A stretch of DNA of 64,000 bases from Gremmenia infestans (lineage: Eukaryota; Ascomycota; Leotiomycetes; Helotiales; Hamatocanthoscyphaceae), in the NCBI GenBank assembly GCA_032629725.1, contig JAFEVB010000020.1:22501-86500 (forward strand), written 5' to 3'. Made by a program: the position numbers and the translations under genes. Below, piece by piece: positions 1 to 9,300 of this stretch. The notes under the pieces are model-generated. The model ran no database searches. It saw only the letters and a list, made by a program, of their open reading frames with translations, and was not told where the DNA came from. Position 1 is the first letter of the stretch, and every line of letters starts with the position of its first letter.

Positions 1-82
1 TGCGATTTCCAGGGAGGCGGGGGTACTACCAGGTCCCGCCTTCGTGTTGAAATAGTAGAATTGTATTGCTTTTTTATACTAT

Positions 83-199
83 GGATGTGGGCTACACCCA
101 CATATATATGCACCGCCCCAGCCCCCCCGTAGAGGGGAGGCTGGTGGCTGGGAGCTTCGCTCCCACGTGATATACGTGACTAGTTGATATTCTAACAGT
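83..199 (-). repeat. Small hairpin repeat element, copy A
   Basis: This copy is highly similar, in inverted orientation, to the stretch at 3433-3575. Shared landmarks are a GTGGGC/GCCCAC hairpin followed by ATATATG, a second hairpin around GGGAGC-TTC-GCTCCC, a CACGTG next to it and a C-rich stretch. Weaker relatives occur near 21786, 37036 and 39155. It looks like a non-autonomous mobile element or MITE. No coding capacity is visible. Confidence 0.7.
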
Positions 200-631
200 G
201 ACGACACCGCAAGATATGGGGACGCGGTATACTCCATGATAGAACCCTTATAGTAAAGAGGTATTGAAACCCGTATTAAATACAGGATATATGCTTAGAT
301 AAGCTTCTTGGAGCCGGGTCCTATAATCAGGTAGCTCCAAGCTATCCTGTGATACCTGCATACCATAACATATAACCACAACTCTTTATAGAATTTCAGA
401 TCAACCCTCATTTCTATATCAATACCACTTATCTCTAACACTTTTTATATTCACATGCGGGATCATTCTGACGAACTTCAAATAGTATTTATTAATAGAT
501 AACGACAGGCACCCGCTAACAGCTAGCCGAGCTTAAACCCAGTGGGAACTCCATGCCTTAGCTGAGAGCTTTCCAAATATCCTATACTATTAAGAAATTA
601 GCATAATATAAAAGCTATTATAAAAGCTGTA

Positions 632-2777
632 CTAACATTGCCTATAAAGAATACCACCTTCCTAATAGAGCATTATTGCACCAGATATTACTAAACTAGT
701 TAGATTATTAAATAAAAAGTACAAGTAGAGGACTTACACACTATTATCCCACCACTAGATTAGTATACTATTTAGCGATTAATAGGTAGAAGTAGAGCAC
801 TTACACACTATTATCCCACTATTAGATTTATATCCTATTTAGCAATTAAGAATTAGGCGCAGAACACTTACTTGCTATTATCCCACCACTAGATTAGCAT
901 CCTATTTAATAAGTAATAAGTAGAGACAGAGCACTTACCGGCTATTATGCCACCACTAGATTAGTATCCTATTTATCTATTAATAACTAGAAGCAGAATA
1001 CTTACGCACTATTATCCCACCGCTAGATTAGCATTCTATTAGAAATTAATATATAGAGACAGAGCACTTACACCATGCTATTATCCACCACTAGATTAGT
1101 ATCCTATTTAGCAATTGATAGGTAGAGGCAGAGCACTTACCGGCTATTATCCCACCACTAGATTAGCATGCTATTTAGCAATTAAATAAAGGCAGAGCAC
1201 TTACCCCCTATTATGCCACCACTAGATTAGCATGCTATTTAGCTATAGATAAGTAGAGGCAGAGCACTTACCGGCTATTATCCCACCACTAGATTAGTAT
1301 GCTATTTAGCGATTATTAAGTGTAGAGAAAGCACTTACAGTCTATTATTCCACCAAATTAGTATGCTATTTAGTTGTTAATAAGTATCAGCATAGCACTT
1401 ACGCTCTATTATCCCACCACTAGATTAGCATGCTATTTAGCAATTAAATAAAGGCAGAGCACTTACCCCCTATTATGCCACCACTAGATTAGCATGCTAT
1501 TTAGCTATAGATAAGTAGAGGCAGAGCACTTACACACTATTATCCCACCACTAGATTAGTATACTATTTAGCGATTAATAGGTAGAAGTAGAGCACTTAC
1601 ACACTATAATCCCACCACTAGATTAGCATGCTATTTAGTTATTAATAAGTAGAGGCAGAGCACTTACATCCTATTATCCCACCACTAGATTAGCATGCTA
1701 TTTAGCAACTAAACAAGTAGAGGCAGAGTACTTACCTTCTATTATGCCACCACTAGATTAGCATACTATTTAGCAAGTAATAGATATGGATAAAGCACTT
1801 ACCGCCTATTATCCCACCACTAGATTAGTATCCTATTCAGCAATCAATCAGGAAAGGTAGAGCACTTACACACTATTATCCCACTATTAGATTTATATCC
1901 TGTTTAGCAATTGGGTATTAGGAGCAGAGCACTTACACCCTATTATTCCACCACTAGATTAGCATCTTATTTAATAATTAATAAGTAGAGGCAGAGCACT
2001 TACTAGCTATTATCCCACAATTAGATTAGTATCCTATTTAGCAATTAACAGGTAGAGGCAGAGCACTTACGCTCTATTATCCCACCACTAGATTAGCATG
2101 CTATTTAGCGATTAAATAAGTAGAGGCAGAGTACTTACCTTCTATTATACCACCATTAGATTAGTATACTAGCAATTAATAGGTAGGGATAGTGCACTTA
2201 CACACTATTATCCAACCATTAGGTTAGTATTTTATTTAGCAACTAAATAAGTATAGGCAGAGCACCTACAGTCTATTATCCCACCACTAGATTAGCATGC
2301 TATTTAGCGATTAAATAAGTAGAGGCAGAGCACTTACCGGCTATTATCCCACCACTAGATTAGTATCCTATTCACCTATTAATAACTAGGAGCAAAATAC
2401 TTACGCACTATTATCCCACCGCTAGATTAGCATGCTATTTAGCGATTAAATAAGTAGAGGCAGAGCACTTACCGGCTATTATCCCACCACTAGATTAGTA
2501 TGCTATTTAGCGATTATTAAGTGTAGAGAAAGCACTTACAATCTATTATTCCACCAAATTAGTATGCTATTTAGTTGTTAATAAGTATCAGCATAGCACT
2601 TACGCTCTATTATCCCACCACTAGATTAGCATGCTATTTAGCGATTAATAGAGATATAGCACTTACTTGTCGTTCTTCTAGGAATTGAGCAGATCCAACT
2701 TCATTCTCAGTTTCTACCAGAGGGGTAGCAATTGCTATTGAAGCAAGTGCTACAAAAAGAATGAATTTGAATTGCAT
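632..2777 (-). CDS. Secreted cysteine-rich peptide gene built from 29 single-codon micro-exons
   Basis: Seen: exon 1 (2667-2777) encodes 37 codons beginning with a signal peptide (MQFKFILFVALASIAIA) and a short acidic pro-region ending Glu-Glu-Arg-Gln, and it stops at a GTAAGT donor in phase 0. Going down the minus strand, micro-exons lie at 2604-2606, 2540-2542, 2473-2475, 2405-2407, 2338-2340, 2270-2272, 2202-2204, 2139-2141, 2071-2073, 2004-2006, 1937-1939, 1870-1872, 1803-1805, 1736-1738, 1668-1670, 1601-1603, 1534-1536, 1467-1469, 1403-1405, 1339-1341, 1272-1274, 1205-1207, 1141-1143, 1072-1077, 1006-1008, 939-941, 872-874, 805-807 and 738-740. Introns are 60-65 nt. None of the 30 codons is a stop and eight are Cys, spaced C-x2-C-x4-C-x3-CC-x8-C-x2-CC. 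The end is ambiguous: acceptor at 662 gives nine more residues (exon 632-661), while acceptor at 691 gives an immediate stop (688-690). Inference: a secreted disulfide-rich peptide of unknown function. No transcript evidence is available. Confidence 0.75.
738..2666 (-). repeat. Tandem array of 29 intron-like units of about 67 bp
   Basis: Each unit read on the minus strand has a GTAAGTGC-type donor, an AT-rich middle, a branch-like GCTAAT or ACTAAT, then GTGGTGGGATAATAG as acceptor, then a variable triplet. The repeat body is almost invariant. The 29 spacers comprise 14 different sequences: aca 6 times, cgg 5 times and gct 3 times on the plus strand, the rest once or twice. One spacer is 6 nt. 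Multi-unit blocks recur: about 190 bp around 1249-1441 and 2450-2642 differ by a single base, which lies in a micro-exon, and 741-807 equals 1537-1603. The array therefore grew by local block duplication. Confidence 0.95.
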
Positions 2778-2824
2778 TTTAAAAGTGGGCTATAAGAACA
2801 AGTCTTATTATATTGAGATAGTAT

Positions 2825-2872
2825 GATAGATTTGAGATGTGATAGATTTGAGATGTGATAGATTTGAGATGT
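2825..2872. repeat. 16-bp tandem triplication upstream of the micro-exon gene
   Basis: Three perfect copies of gatagatttgagatgt lie 48-95 bp upstream of the micro-exon gene ATG (on its minus strand). They are well placed to sit in the core promoter or 5' UTR. No function is evident. Confidence 0.85.
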
Positions 2873-2940
2873 GATGGAATAAAGACGGAAGAGCTTGATC
2901 TTAAAGTACTTATAAAGCTACTATTCTATCTAAGAGAATA

Positions 2941-3395
2941 TAAGACGGAATCCGCCAGCTCCGGTCTAGATAAACTTTCTATAACTCCCGTCTAAGAAAA
3001 TATAACGGAACATGCCACTTATTCTAGATAAACTTTCTATAACTCCCGTCTAAGAGAATATAAGATAAACTTTCCGTAATTCCCGTCTAAGAAAATACAA
3101 CGGAACATGCCACTTAGTCTAGATAAACTTTCCATAACTCCCGTCTAAGAGAATATAAGATAAACTTTCCGTAACTCCCGTCTAAGAGAATATAAGATAA
3201 ACTTTCCGTAACTCCCGTCTAAGAGAATATAAGATAAACTTTCCGTAACTCCCGTCTAAGAGAATATAAGATAAACTTTCCGTAATTCCCGTCTAAGAGA
3301 ATACGAGATAAACTTTCCGTACTTCCCGTCTAAGAAAATATAACGGAACATGCCACTTAGTCTAGATAAACTTCCATAACTCCCGTCTAATAGTG
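2941..3395. repeat. 37-bp minisatellite, about 10 copies, upstream of the micro-exon gene
   Basis: Repeated unit gataaactttccgtaact followed by cccgtctaagagaatataa. Some copies carry an insertion containing aacggaacatgccactta, giving a longer period. Another copy lies at 3583-3612, beyond the hairpin element at 3433-3575, so that element appears to have inserted into an older, longer array. The array starts about 165 bp upstream of the micro-exon gene ATG and may contain its regulatory sites. Confidence 0.85.
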
Positions 3396-3432
3396 TAAGT
3401 ATTTTGATAATAGGGCATCACAATTTAGAAGG

Positions 3433-3575
3433 TAGTGTTAGAATGTCAACTAGTCACGTGTGTCACGTGGGAGCTTCGCTCCCAGCCACCAGCCTCCTCC
3501 CCTACGGGGGAGGGCTGGCGCGGTGCATATATATGTGGGCGTAGCCCACATCCCACGTGATTGGATCCTGACAAA
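3433..3575 (+). repeat. Small hairpin repeat element, copy B
   Basis: Inverted relative of the element at 83-199. Its ends resemble imperfect terminal inverted repeats: tgtcaactagtcacgtg on the left, and the inverse of tgtcaggatccaatcacgtg on the right. Copies A and B face each other across the whole micro-exon locus and its minisatellite. Confidence 0.7.
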
Positions 3576-4120
3576 TAGAATACGAAATAAACTTTCCGTA
3601 ACTCCCGTCTATACGGAGGTACAGCGGTTGAGTAATGTTGAAAACAGGGGTTTTAGAGCGTCCATTTAGCCTGTTAGGGCAGTGCTTCCAGGGGGGTCTA
3701 CAGGGGGTCTACAGGGGGTTCCACGCATGCTCTAAGCCTATAAGGGTAGTGCCTCCAGGAGTGAGTAAACACAGCTTGACGCGTCTCTCTACTGCTTTTC
3801 ATCTGTATAGCTTCAATTGCTGTATACTACTATTATTACTTAAAATAGCTACAAATCCTCCTTTACAGCTTGTTCTAGGGCTTCCACCTGCTCTTCTAGG
3901 GCCTCTAGGGCCTCTCCCGCACCCTCCAATTCGACGTACTAGAGCCCCCGACCTTACTAGAGACCAGCGACGCGACTGTATCCTCCTCTCTAATATTAGA
4001 TGGACTTATAAGCAAATTGAGAGGAAATTCGGCTATACAATACGCTAAATCCAGACAGCATGCGCTAAAGCAACCCCTAAAAAGCGCTCTGGCCGGCCTC
4101 CTCTCCTTACACAAGCTCAG

Positions 4121-4553
4121 TGTTACGAACGTAACATGTGACCAAGGGACCTTAGGCTCAATGTCTGACTTTAGGCGTAGGAGAACCCTTGGTAGGAACA
4201 GGTTTTCCTTATATAAGCAAGAGACGTTTCTCTAGTATATTAGTCACGTGATGGACCGAGGAGGACCGCAGGGATCCTCACGGCCCGTTGGGATCCATCG
4301 GGATCTAGAGGCATGAAGGTTCTATATAAGGTTGGGTCATCACCTATTAGATAGAAGCTTCGTGCTCAACTCAAATAGTATTTCCTAATATACGCTTATT
4401 ACTTTATACTTTGTAACGAGCTATACTCCCAAGTATAGCAACCAGTGATCCATCGACAGATACTAACATTAACCCAACGACAACTTAGGTCCAGGGACCT
4501 AACTTGAGTCACAAGACTTACTCCAGCACTACGTGGGCTGGGCGATCGTTACA
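4121..4553 (+). mobile_element. Solo LTR of the Ty3-type element family, with CTCAG target duplication
   Basis: Begins TGTTACGAACGTAACATG and ends GCGATCGTTACA. It is flanked on both sides by CTCAG (4116-4120 and 4554-4558). It matches, in inverse orientation, the LTRs at 5202-5631 and 11227-11659. It is a clean solo LTR left by intra-element recombination. Confidence 0.92.
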
Positions 4554-4699
4554 CTCAGGTAGAAAAGCTAGTCTTCTTTGTATGCGCTACTGTAGCAAAC
4601 CGCCGCATGTCTTTCTAAAAGCTAGCAGAAGTGATAGATTGGGGGGTTAAAAAGGATGCTATCCGTATAGCCCTTTTAAGAGAGGGATTCCACCGGCGC

Positions 4700-4945
4700 T
4701 GTCACGGGACTGGTCACATGACCCATCACGTGACGTCGGCACATCGGCGTGGCACCAGCCTCTCGCTTAACCAGCCACCCGATTACCAGCCACCTTTTCC
4801 CAGCCACCACACTAGTTAGCCGAGCGCACATATATTCGCTCCCACCAACTGTATTCTAGACTCTCTTTCTTTCCTCTTTAGCTTAGAATTACATTTGATT
4901 CGACCTTATACTAGGCTATGCCCTCAAGGATTCGTGATTGTAACA
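4700..4945. mobile_element. Second, unrelated solo LTR with GGCGC target duplication
   Basis: A 246-bp sequence starts TGTCACGGGACTGG and ends GATTGTAACA. It is flanked by GGCGC at 4695-4699 and 4946-4950. Removing it restores the transposase reading across the junction (FHRR continuing into LAMRKPP). Its sequence differs from the LTR at 4121-4553, so it belongs to another LTR family. Confidence 0.82.
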
Positions 4946-5201
4946 GGCGCCTAGCAATGCGGAAGCCTCCTATATCTGCAAAGAACTAGCAATTGCGGTA
5001 TAACTGGGCCTTGGAACACGTTAACTAGACCATGGAGCAATAGTACTAGATCCTATGGACTAATGAAACCTGGATCACAGGAGGGAGACATACACGGACT
5101 TGGGTAACTAGGAGGCCAGGAGAGAAGTGGGATCCTACTTGCATAGTAGAGAGACATCAGAGGAGAAAAGGGTGGATGTTTTGGGGCTGTTTCCACGGGC
5201 A

Positions 5202-5631
5202 TGTAACGATCGCCGGGCTCACGTAGTGCCGGGGTAAGTCTAGTGACTCAAGTTAGGTCCCTGGACCTAGGTTGTTGGGTTGATGTCGGTATCTGTCGAT
5301 GGATCACGGGTTGCTATACTTGGGAGTATAGCTCGTTATAAAGTATAAAGTAATAAGCGTATATTAGGAAATACTATTTGAGTTAAGCACGAAGCTCCTA
5401 TCTAATGGGTGATGACCCAACCTTATATAGAACCTTCATGCCTCTGGATCCCGATGGATCCCAACGGGCCGTAAGGATCCCTGCGGTCCTCCTCGGTCCA
5501 TCACGTGACTAACATACTAGAGAAACGTCTCTTGCTTACATAAGGAAAACCTGTTCCTACCAAGGGTTCTCCTACGCCTAAAGTCAGACATTAAGCCTAA
5601 GGTCCCTTGGTCACATGTTACGTTCGTAACA
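5202..5631 (-). repeat. 3' LTR of the Ty3 element
   Basis: Read on the plus strand, it runs from TGTAACGATCGCC to CGTTCGTAACA, the inverse of the solo LTR at 4121-4553. It lies downstream of the chromodomain in the direction of pol transcription. Confidence 0.92.
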
Positions 5632-5721
5632 CTATTCCCCTCTTGGTTAGCGTAGTCCCTACGCTTAAGTATAACATAGGGAAACATCTTCCTCGTGGTA
5701 TAGCCTTCCTTCCTTTTTATT

Positions 5722-6312
5722 ATGCCACCTATTCGCAACGTTAAAGACAAAGAACGCTTTATCCTTTACGACCGAATTGTCTCTTCTGGTTATCCCGTTG
5801 ATATGAAGTGCTCTCGCTGTGAATCCCGAGGCTTGGAGTGTGTTGTGTCTAAATCCTCGGGTTTAGGCAAATGTGGTGCTTGCGTGAAATCAAAAATAAA
5901 GTGCGATGTCCGTGGTCCGTCGCTCGCGGACTGGTCTACTCTAGAGCGTGAGGAGCTTCGTCTGGAGCAGGAGAGGCGGGAGACGCTCTCGAAGCTGTTG
6001 CGCCTTGATCGGCAACAGTCCGAGTTCAAACGCCGTGCCCAGGACATGTTACGTCGGGGCCTGAAAACCCTTGATGAGCTCGAAGCTCTGGAAGAGAAGG
6101 AGAAGGTCGAGAAAGAGGAAAGTGGGCGGCGCAAGCAGGAGGCTCTGCCTGCCCCTATTCCTGATCTTCTCGCTGGTGGTCCTTCGCCTGGTCCCGACCC
6201 TTTCGACGACCCTGCTTTTATCGCGTCACTGGCCGCATATGATCCCTCGGGCCAGTTCTGGTCAGGTCGGGGTGCCGACCTTGATAGTCCGCAAACATCT
6301 CAAGGTCCTTGA
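5722..6312 (+). CDS. Intact antisense ORF in the Ty3 element with a Zn2Cys6-like motif
   Basis: A 196-residue protein is encoded opposite to gag-pol, between the 3' LTR and the chromodomain, overlapping the 3' end of pol by about 95 bp. Six cysteines at residues 30, 33, 40, 51, 54 and 61 follow the C-x2-C-x6-C-x10-C-x2-C-x6-C pattern of fungal binuclear zinc clusters. A strongly charged, probably coiled-coil segment follows at about 75-135, then a Pro-rich tail. Accessory antisense genes are known in some fungal gypsy elements (from memory, brtn in Botrytis Boty). Unlike pol, this frame has no internal stops. Function is unknown; DNA binding is an inference. Confidence 0.6.
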   Translation: MPPIRNVKDKERFILYDRIVSSGYPVDMKCSRCESRGLECVVSKSSGLGKCGACVKSKIKCDVRGPSLADWSTLEREELRLEQERRETLSKLLRLDRQQSEFKRRAQDMLRRGLKTLDELEALEEKEKVEKEESGRRKQEALPAPIPDLLAGGPSPGPDPFDDPAFIASLAAYDPSGQFWSGRGADLDSPQTSQGP

Positions 6313-9300
6313 GTGTTGTCCCTAGCTCCCAGGTGTTTTCTAAGTGTGGGTAGTTTATCCATTTAACCAAGTACTTAATGCTTCCTCTAACCCGTTTATG
6401 GTCTAGTATCGCTTCGACCTCATATTCGGCGTTAGGGTTGACTGGTTGGATCTCTGTGATAGGCGCGGGTAGCGCCCCTGGTAGTGCTGGTTCGAGGAGG
6501 GATATGTGGAATACTGGGTGTATGTTCATTGTCCTAGGTAGTGCCAATTCGTAGTTGACTGGTCCTGCAACTCGTTTTACTTTAAACGGCCCTAGCTTCT
6601 TGTGATCCAGTTTCGTGCTTGGTCGTTTTGTCTCGATGTTTTTTCGTATTAGGTAGACTTTATCCCCCTCTTTAAGCGTAGGTTCCACACTACGTTTTCC
6701 GTCGTAGTACGACGCTGCTCTCTTCGTGAAGAATGCCAGGTCGCTAGCCAGTTCCTCCCGAAGTGCTTTAAGGTCTTCTACCTGCATAGTCGCGGATTAG
6801 TTGTCTAATCCTAAGGTTGTCGCAGAGCGGTAGGCCTCGGGGTTGTACCCATAATTCGCGTATGCCGGTGAGATCTTCGTGTTTTCCGCGGCTGACGTGT
6901 TGTATGCGAACTGGGCGAGTGGTAGAAGTCCTACCTAGTCGTCCTGCTTGTAGTTCACATAACACCGGATGTACGTTTCTATTATCTGATTTATTCGTTC
7001 AGTTTGTCCGTTGGTTTGTGGGTGAAAACTCGTTGATAGCTTTCTTTTAATACCTAGCAAGGCCGTAAATGCCGTCCAGAATTTCGAAGTGAAGAGCCGA
7101 TCTCTGTCTGATATAATTTCTTCTAGCGCGCCATAGTTTGCTACTACTACTTGGAGAAATGCCTAGGCCAAGTCCTCGGCCGTGCTTGATTCCTTGTAGG
7201 GTATTATATAGGTGTATTTTGTTAACCTATCCGTGATGACCAGGATAGAATCGTATTCCACTCCTGTTATTAGGTCCTTGGACGGTAGTAGTTTAACCAC
7301 AAAGTCCCACGCGATAGATGTCCAGGGGGTCTTTGGCATGTCGGGTGATTGCATCATACCATACGGGGCGTGTCGTGATGCCTTGTTCCGTATGCAAGTA
7401 TCGCACTCGCTAATAACCTCCTTGACTATTATTCGCATGCCTAGGAAGTAGTACCTCCGCGAGAGCCTCTCCCAGGTTCTAGTGTTCCCTTGATGTCCGT
7501 GAGCTAGTAGCTCGTGCTGTTCCTTGACAAATTCTTTTCGGATGCTTTTAGGGATGTATATCTTATTTTCGTATAGTAGGAGCCCTTCTGCATTCTTCTA
7601 GAAGTATTACGAGATGCCTTCTGCTACTATATCCCCTTTGTATGCCGATCTGATTTTGTCTGTGAATGGGTCGCCGTCGACGCGGGTCGCAGCTGCGATT
7701 TGTCGTTTATTCAGGATGAGGTCATCGCCGTCTTCCTTGAAGATCGCAACGCCCTTTATTTCCCCTTTTACCTTGTACCCTGGCTTTCGACTTAGCGCAT
7801 TAGCGCGTGCGTTCTCTATCCCCTTCACGTATTTGATTCGTAAGTCGTAGGTAGCAAGTGTCTCTGCCTACCTTGTCTGCCGCCTATTCAAGTCTTTAGT
7901 CGTAGTAAAGCCAATGAGATTCTTGTGATCAGTAAGAATCGTTACCAGGAAGTTGGCCCCCTGAAGGTAAACCCTCCATTCCTGTAATGCTTTAACTATC
8001 GCTAGGAGTTCCTTGTCGTATATGTCATAGTTGAGTTCTGCGGACGTCATTTTTCTGGAGTAGTATGCTACCAGATGCTAGCTGCCATCCTTGTGTTTCT
8101 ATGTAAGTACTCCCCCTATCGCCCTGTCCAACGCGTCCGTTTCCGCTGTTAACTCAAGTTCTAGCTGGAAGTTCTAGCGGATAGGCTCCTCCGCAAAGGC
8201 CTGCTTTAGCTCTTGGAATGCCTTTTCCGCTTCCTCTATCCATTTAAACTCCTGCTCTTTTTTCGTTAGGTCTGTGAGTGGCAGAGCCTTTTTTAAATAT
8301 GACTTAATAAACTTCCGGCAGAAGTTTGCGAATCCCAGGAAAGATTGCACCTGTTTAACTGTGGTTGGCGTCTCCTAGGTAATAATCGCTCGGACCTTTT
8401 CGGGGTCCAGGCCGATTTTCCCTGGCGTAATTACGTAGCCCAGAAAGGTGATTTCTTTCACATGGAAGTTGCACTTGGATAGCTTTAGGCGGAACCCCTT
8501 TGCCGCAAGTGCTTCTAAGACCTGTGTCACGTGTCCTACGTGTTATTCCTCGTCGTCTGAATACACTAGTACGTCGTCGAGGTAACATATATAGAACCTG
8601 TCCAAGAAAGCCCTTAATGTATCGTGGTTGACTTCTTAACAGGTTGCTAGGGCGTTGGTTAGCCCAAATGGCATAACCTGGTACTCGTAGTGACCAAATC
8701 TGGTTCGAAATGCCGTTTTCTATTCTTCGCCCTTTGCGATGCGGATTAGGTGATATGCGTCCCTTATGTCCAGTTGCATGAAGATCACCGCCTTCCTCAG
8801 ATGGTCCTGCATGTCGTCTGCCCGTGGTAGTAGGTATCGGTTTTTTATGGTTATCTCGTTTAACTTTCGGTAGTCGACGCAAAACTAATCCGGTCCGTCT
8901 TTTTTCTTCGCAAATAGCGTTGGCGCTCCTGATGGGGAGTGCGACTCCCTTATCCATCCCTTAGATAACGCCTTGTTGATGTACTCCCTTTATAGTCTCA
9001 TCTCCTCTTCGCTGTACCGGCGAAGTGGTTCCTAAGGAGGCTTGCATCCTTCCTTGAGTGGTATCTTATGGTCCTATGGTTGATGTTTAGGTAAGGCCTC
9101 CTTACCTTGTGGGTCGTTAAACATCTGTTCGAACTTCTTATACTGCACTGGTATCTCTTTCTCGACTTTCTTGTCGTCCGGTGGAGGGCCTTGGGTTGCG
9201 TGCCCTGGCGCGTTGTAGGAGGTGGCGCTAACCTCTCTACGGCCATGTAGTCATTCTGATGCACAGCTGCATCGGGTAAACTTCACCTTGTGAGTTTCCC

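Larger units (their letters stand above)
3618..5201 (+). pseudogene. Tc1/mariner-like transposase pseudogene, nested and truncated
   Basis: Transposase pieces can be read at about 3880-4120 (helix-turn-helix region, DQRRDCILLSNIRWTYKQIE), 4559-4699 and 4946-5201. The last piece holds the catalytic-core stretch with NETWITGGRHTRTWVTRRPG and KGWMFWGCFHG, typical of fungal Tc1-like DDE transposases. Two solo LTRs interrupt it (4121-4553 and 4700-4945), and it ends abruptly at the Ty3 element at 5202. Several in-frame TAG stops fit RIP. A possible terminal repeat starts at the TA before CAGCGG near 3617, and its partner is not in the window. It cannot encode a working enzyme. Confidence 0.75.

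Noticed and set aside
720..2670. CRISPR-like array
   Set aside because: Repeats are about 64 nt with 3-nt spacers in a eukaryotic genome. The units read as introns, so a CRISPR explanation does not fit.
2941..3395. Second micro-exon array in the 37-bp minisatellite
   Set aside because: Units have no paired donor and acceptor signals and no phase-keeping exon, so it is an ordinary minisatellite.
5790..6134. 114-codon minus-strand frame opposite the zinc-cluster ORF
   Set aside because: Low-complexity Ser/Arg shadow of the coiled-coil coding sequence.
8355..8957. 200-codon open frame on the minus strand
   Set aside because: It is a shadow of the reverse transcriptase, which reads in another frame with conserved RT motifs.
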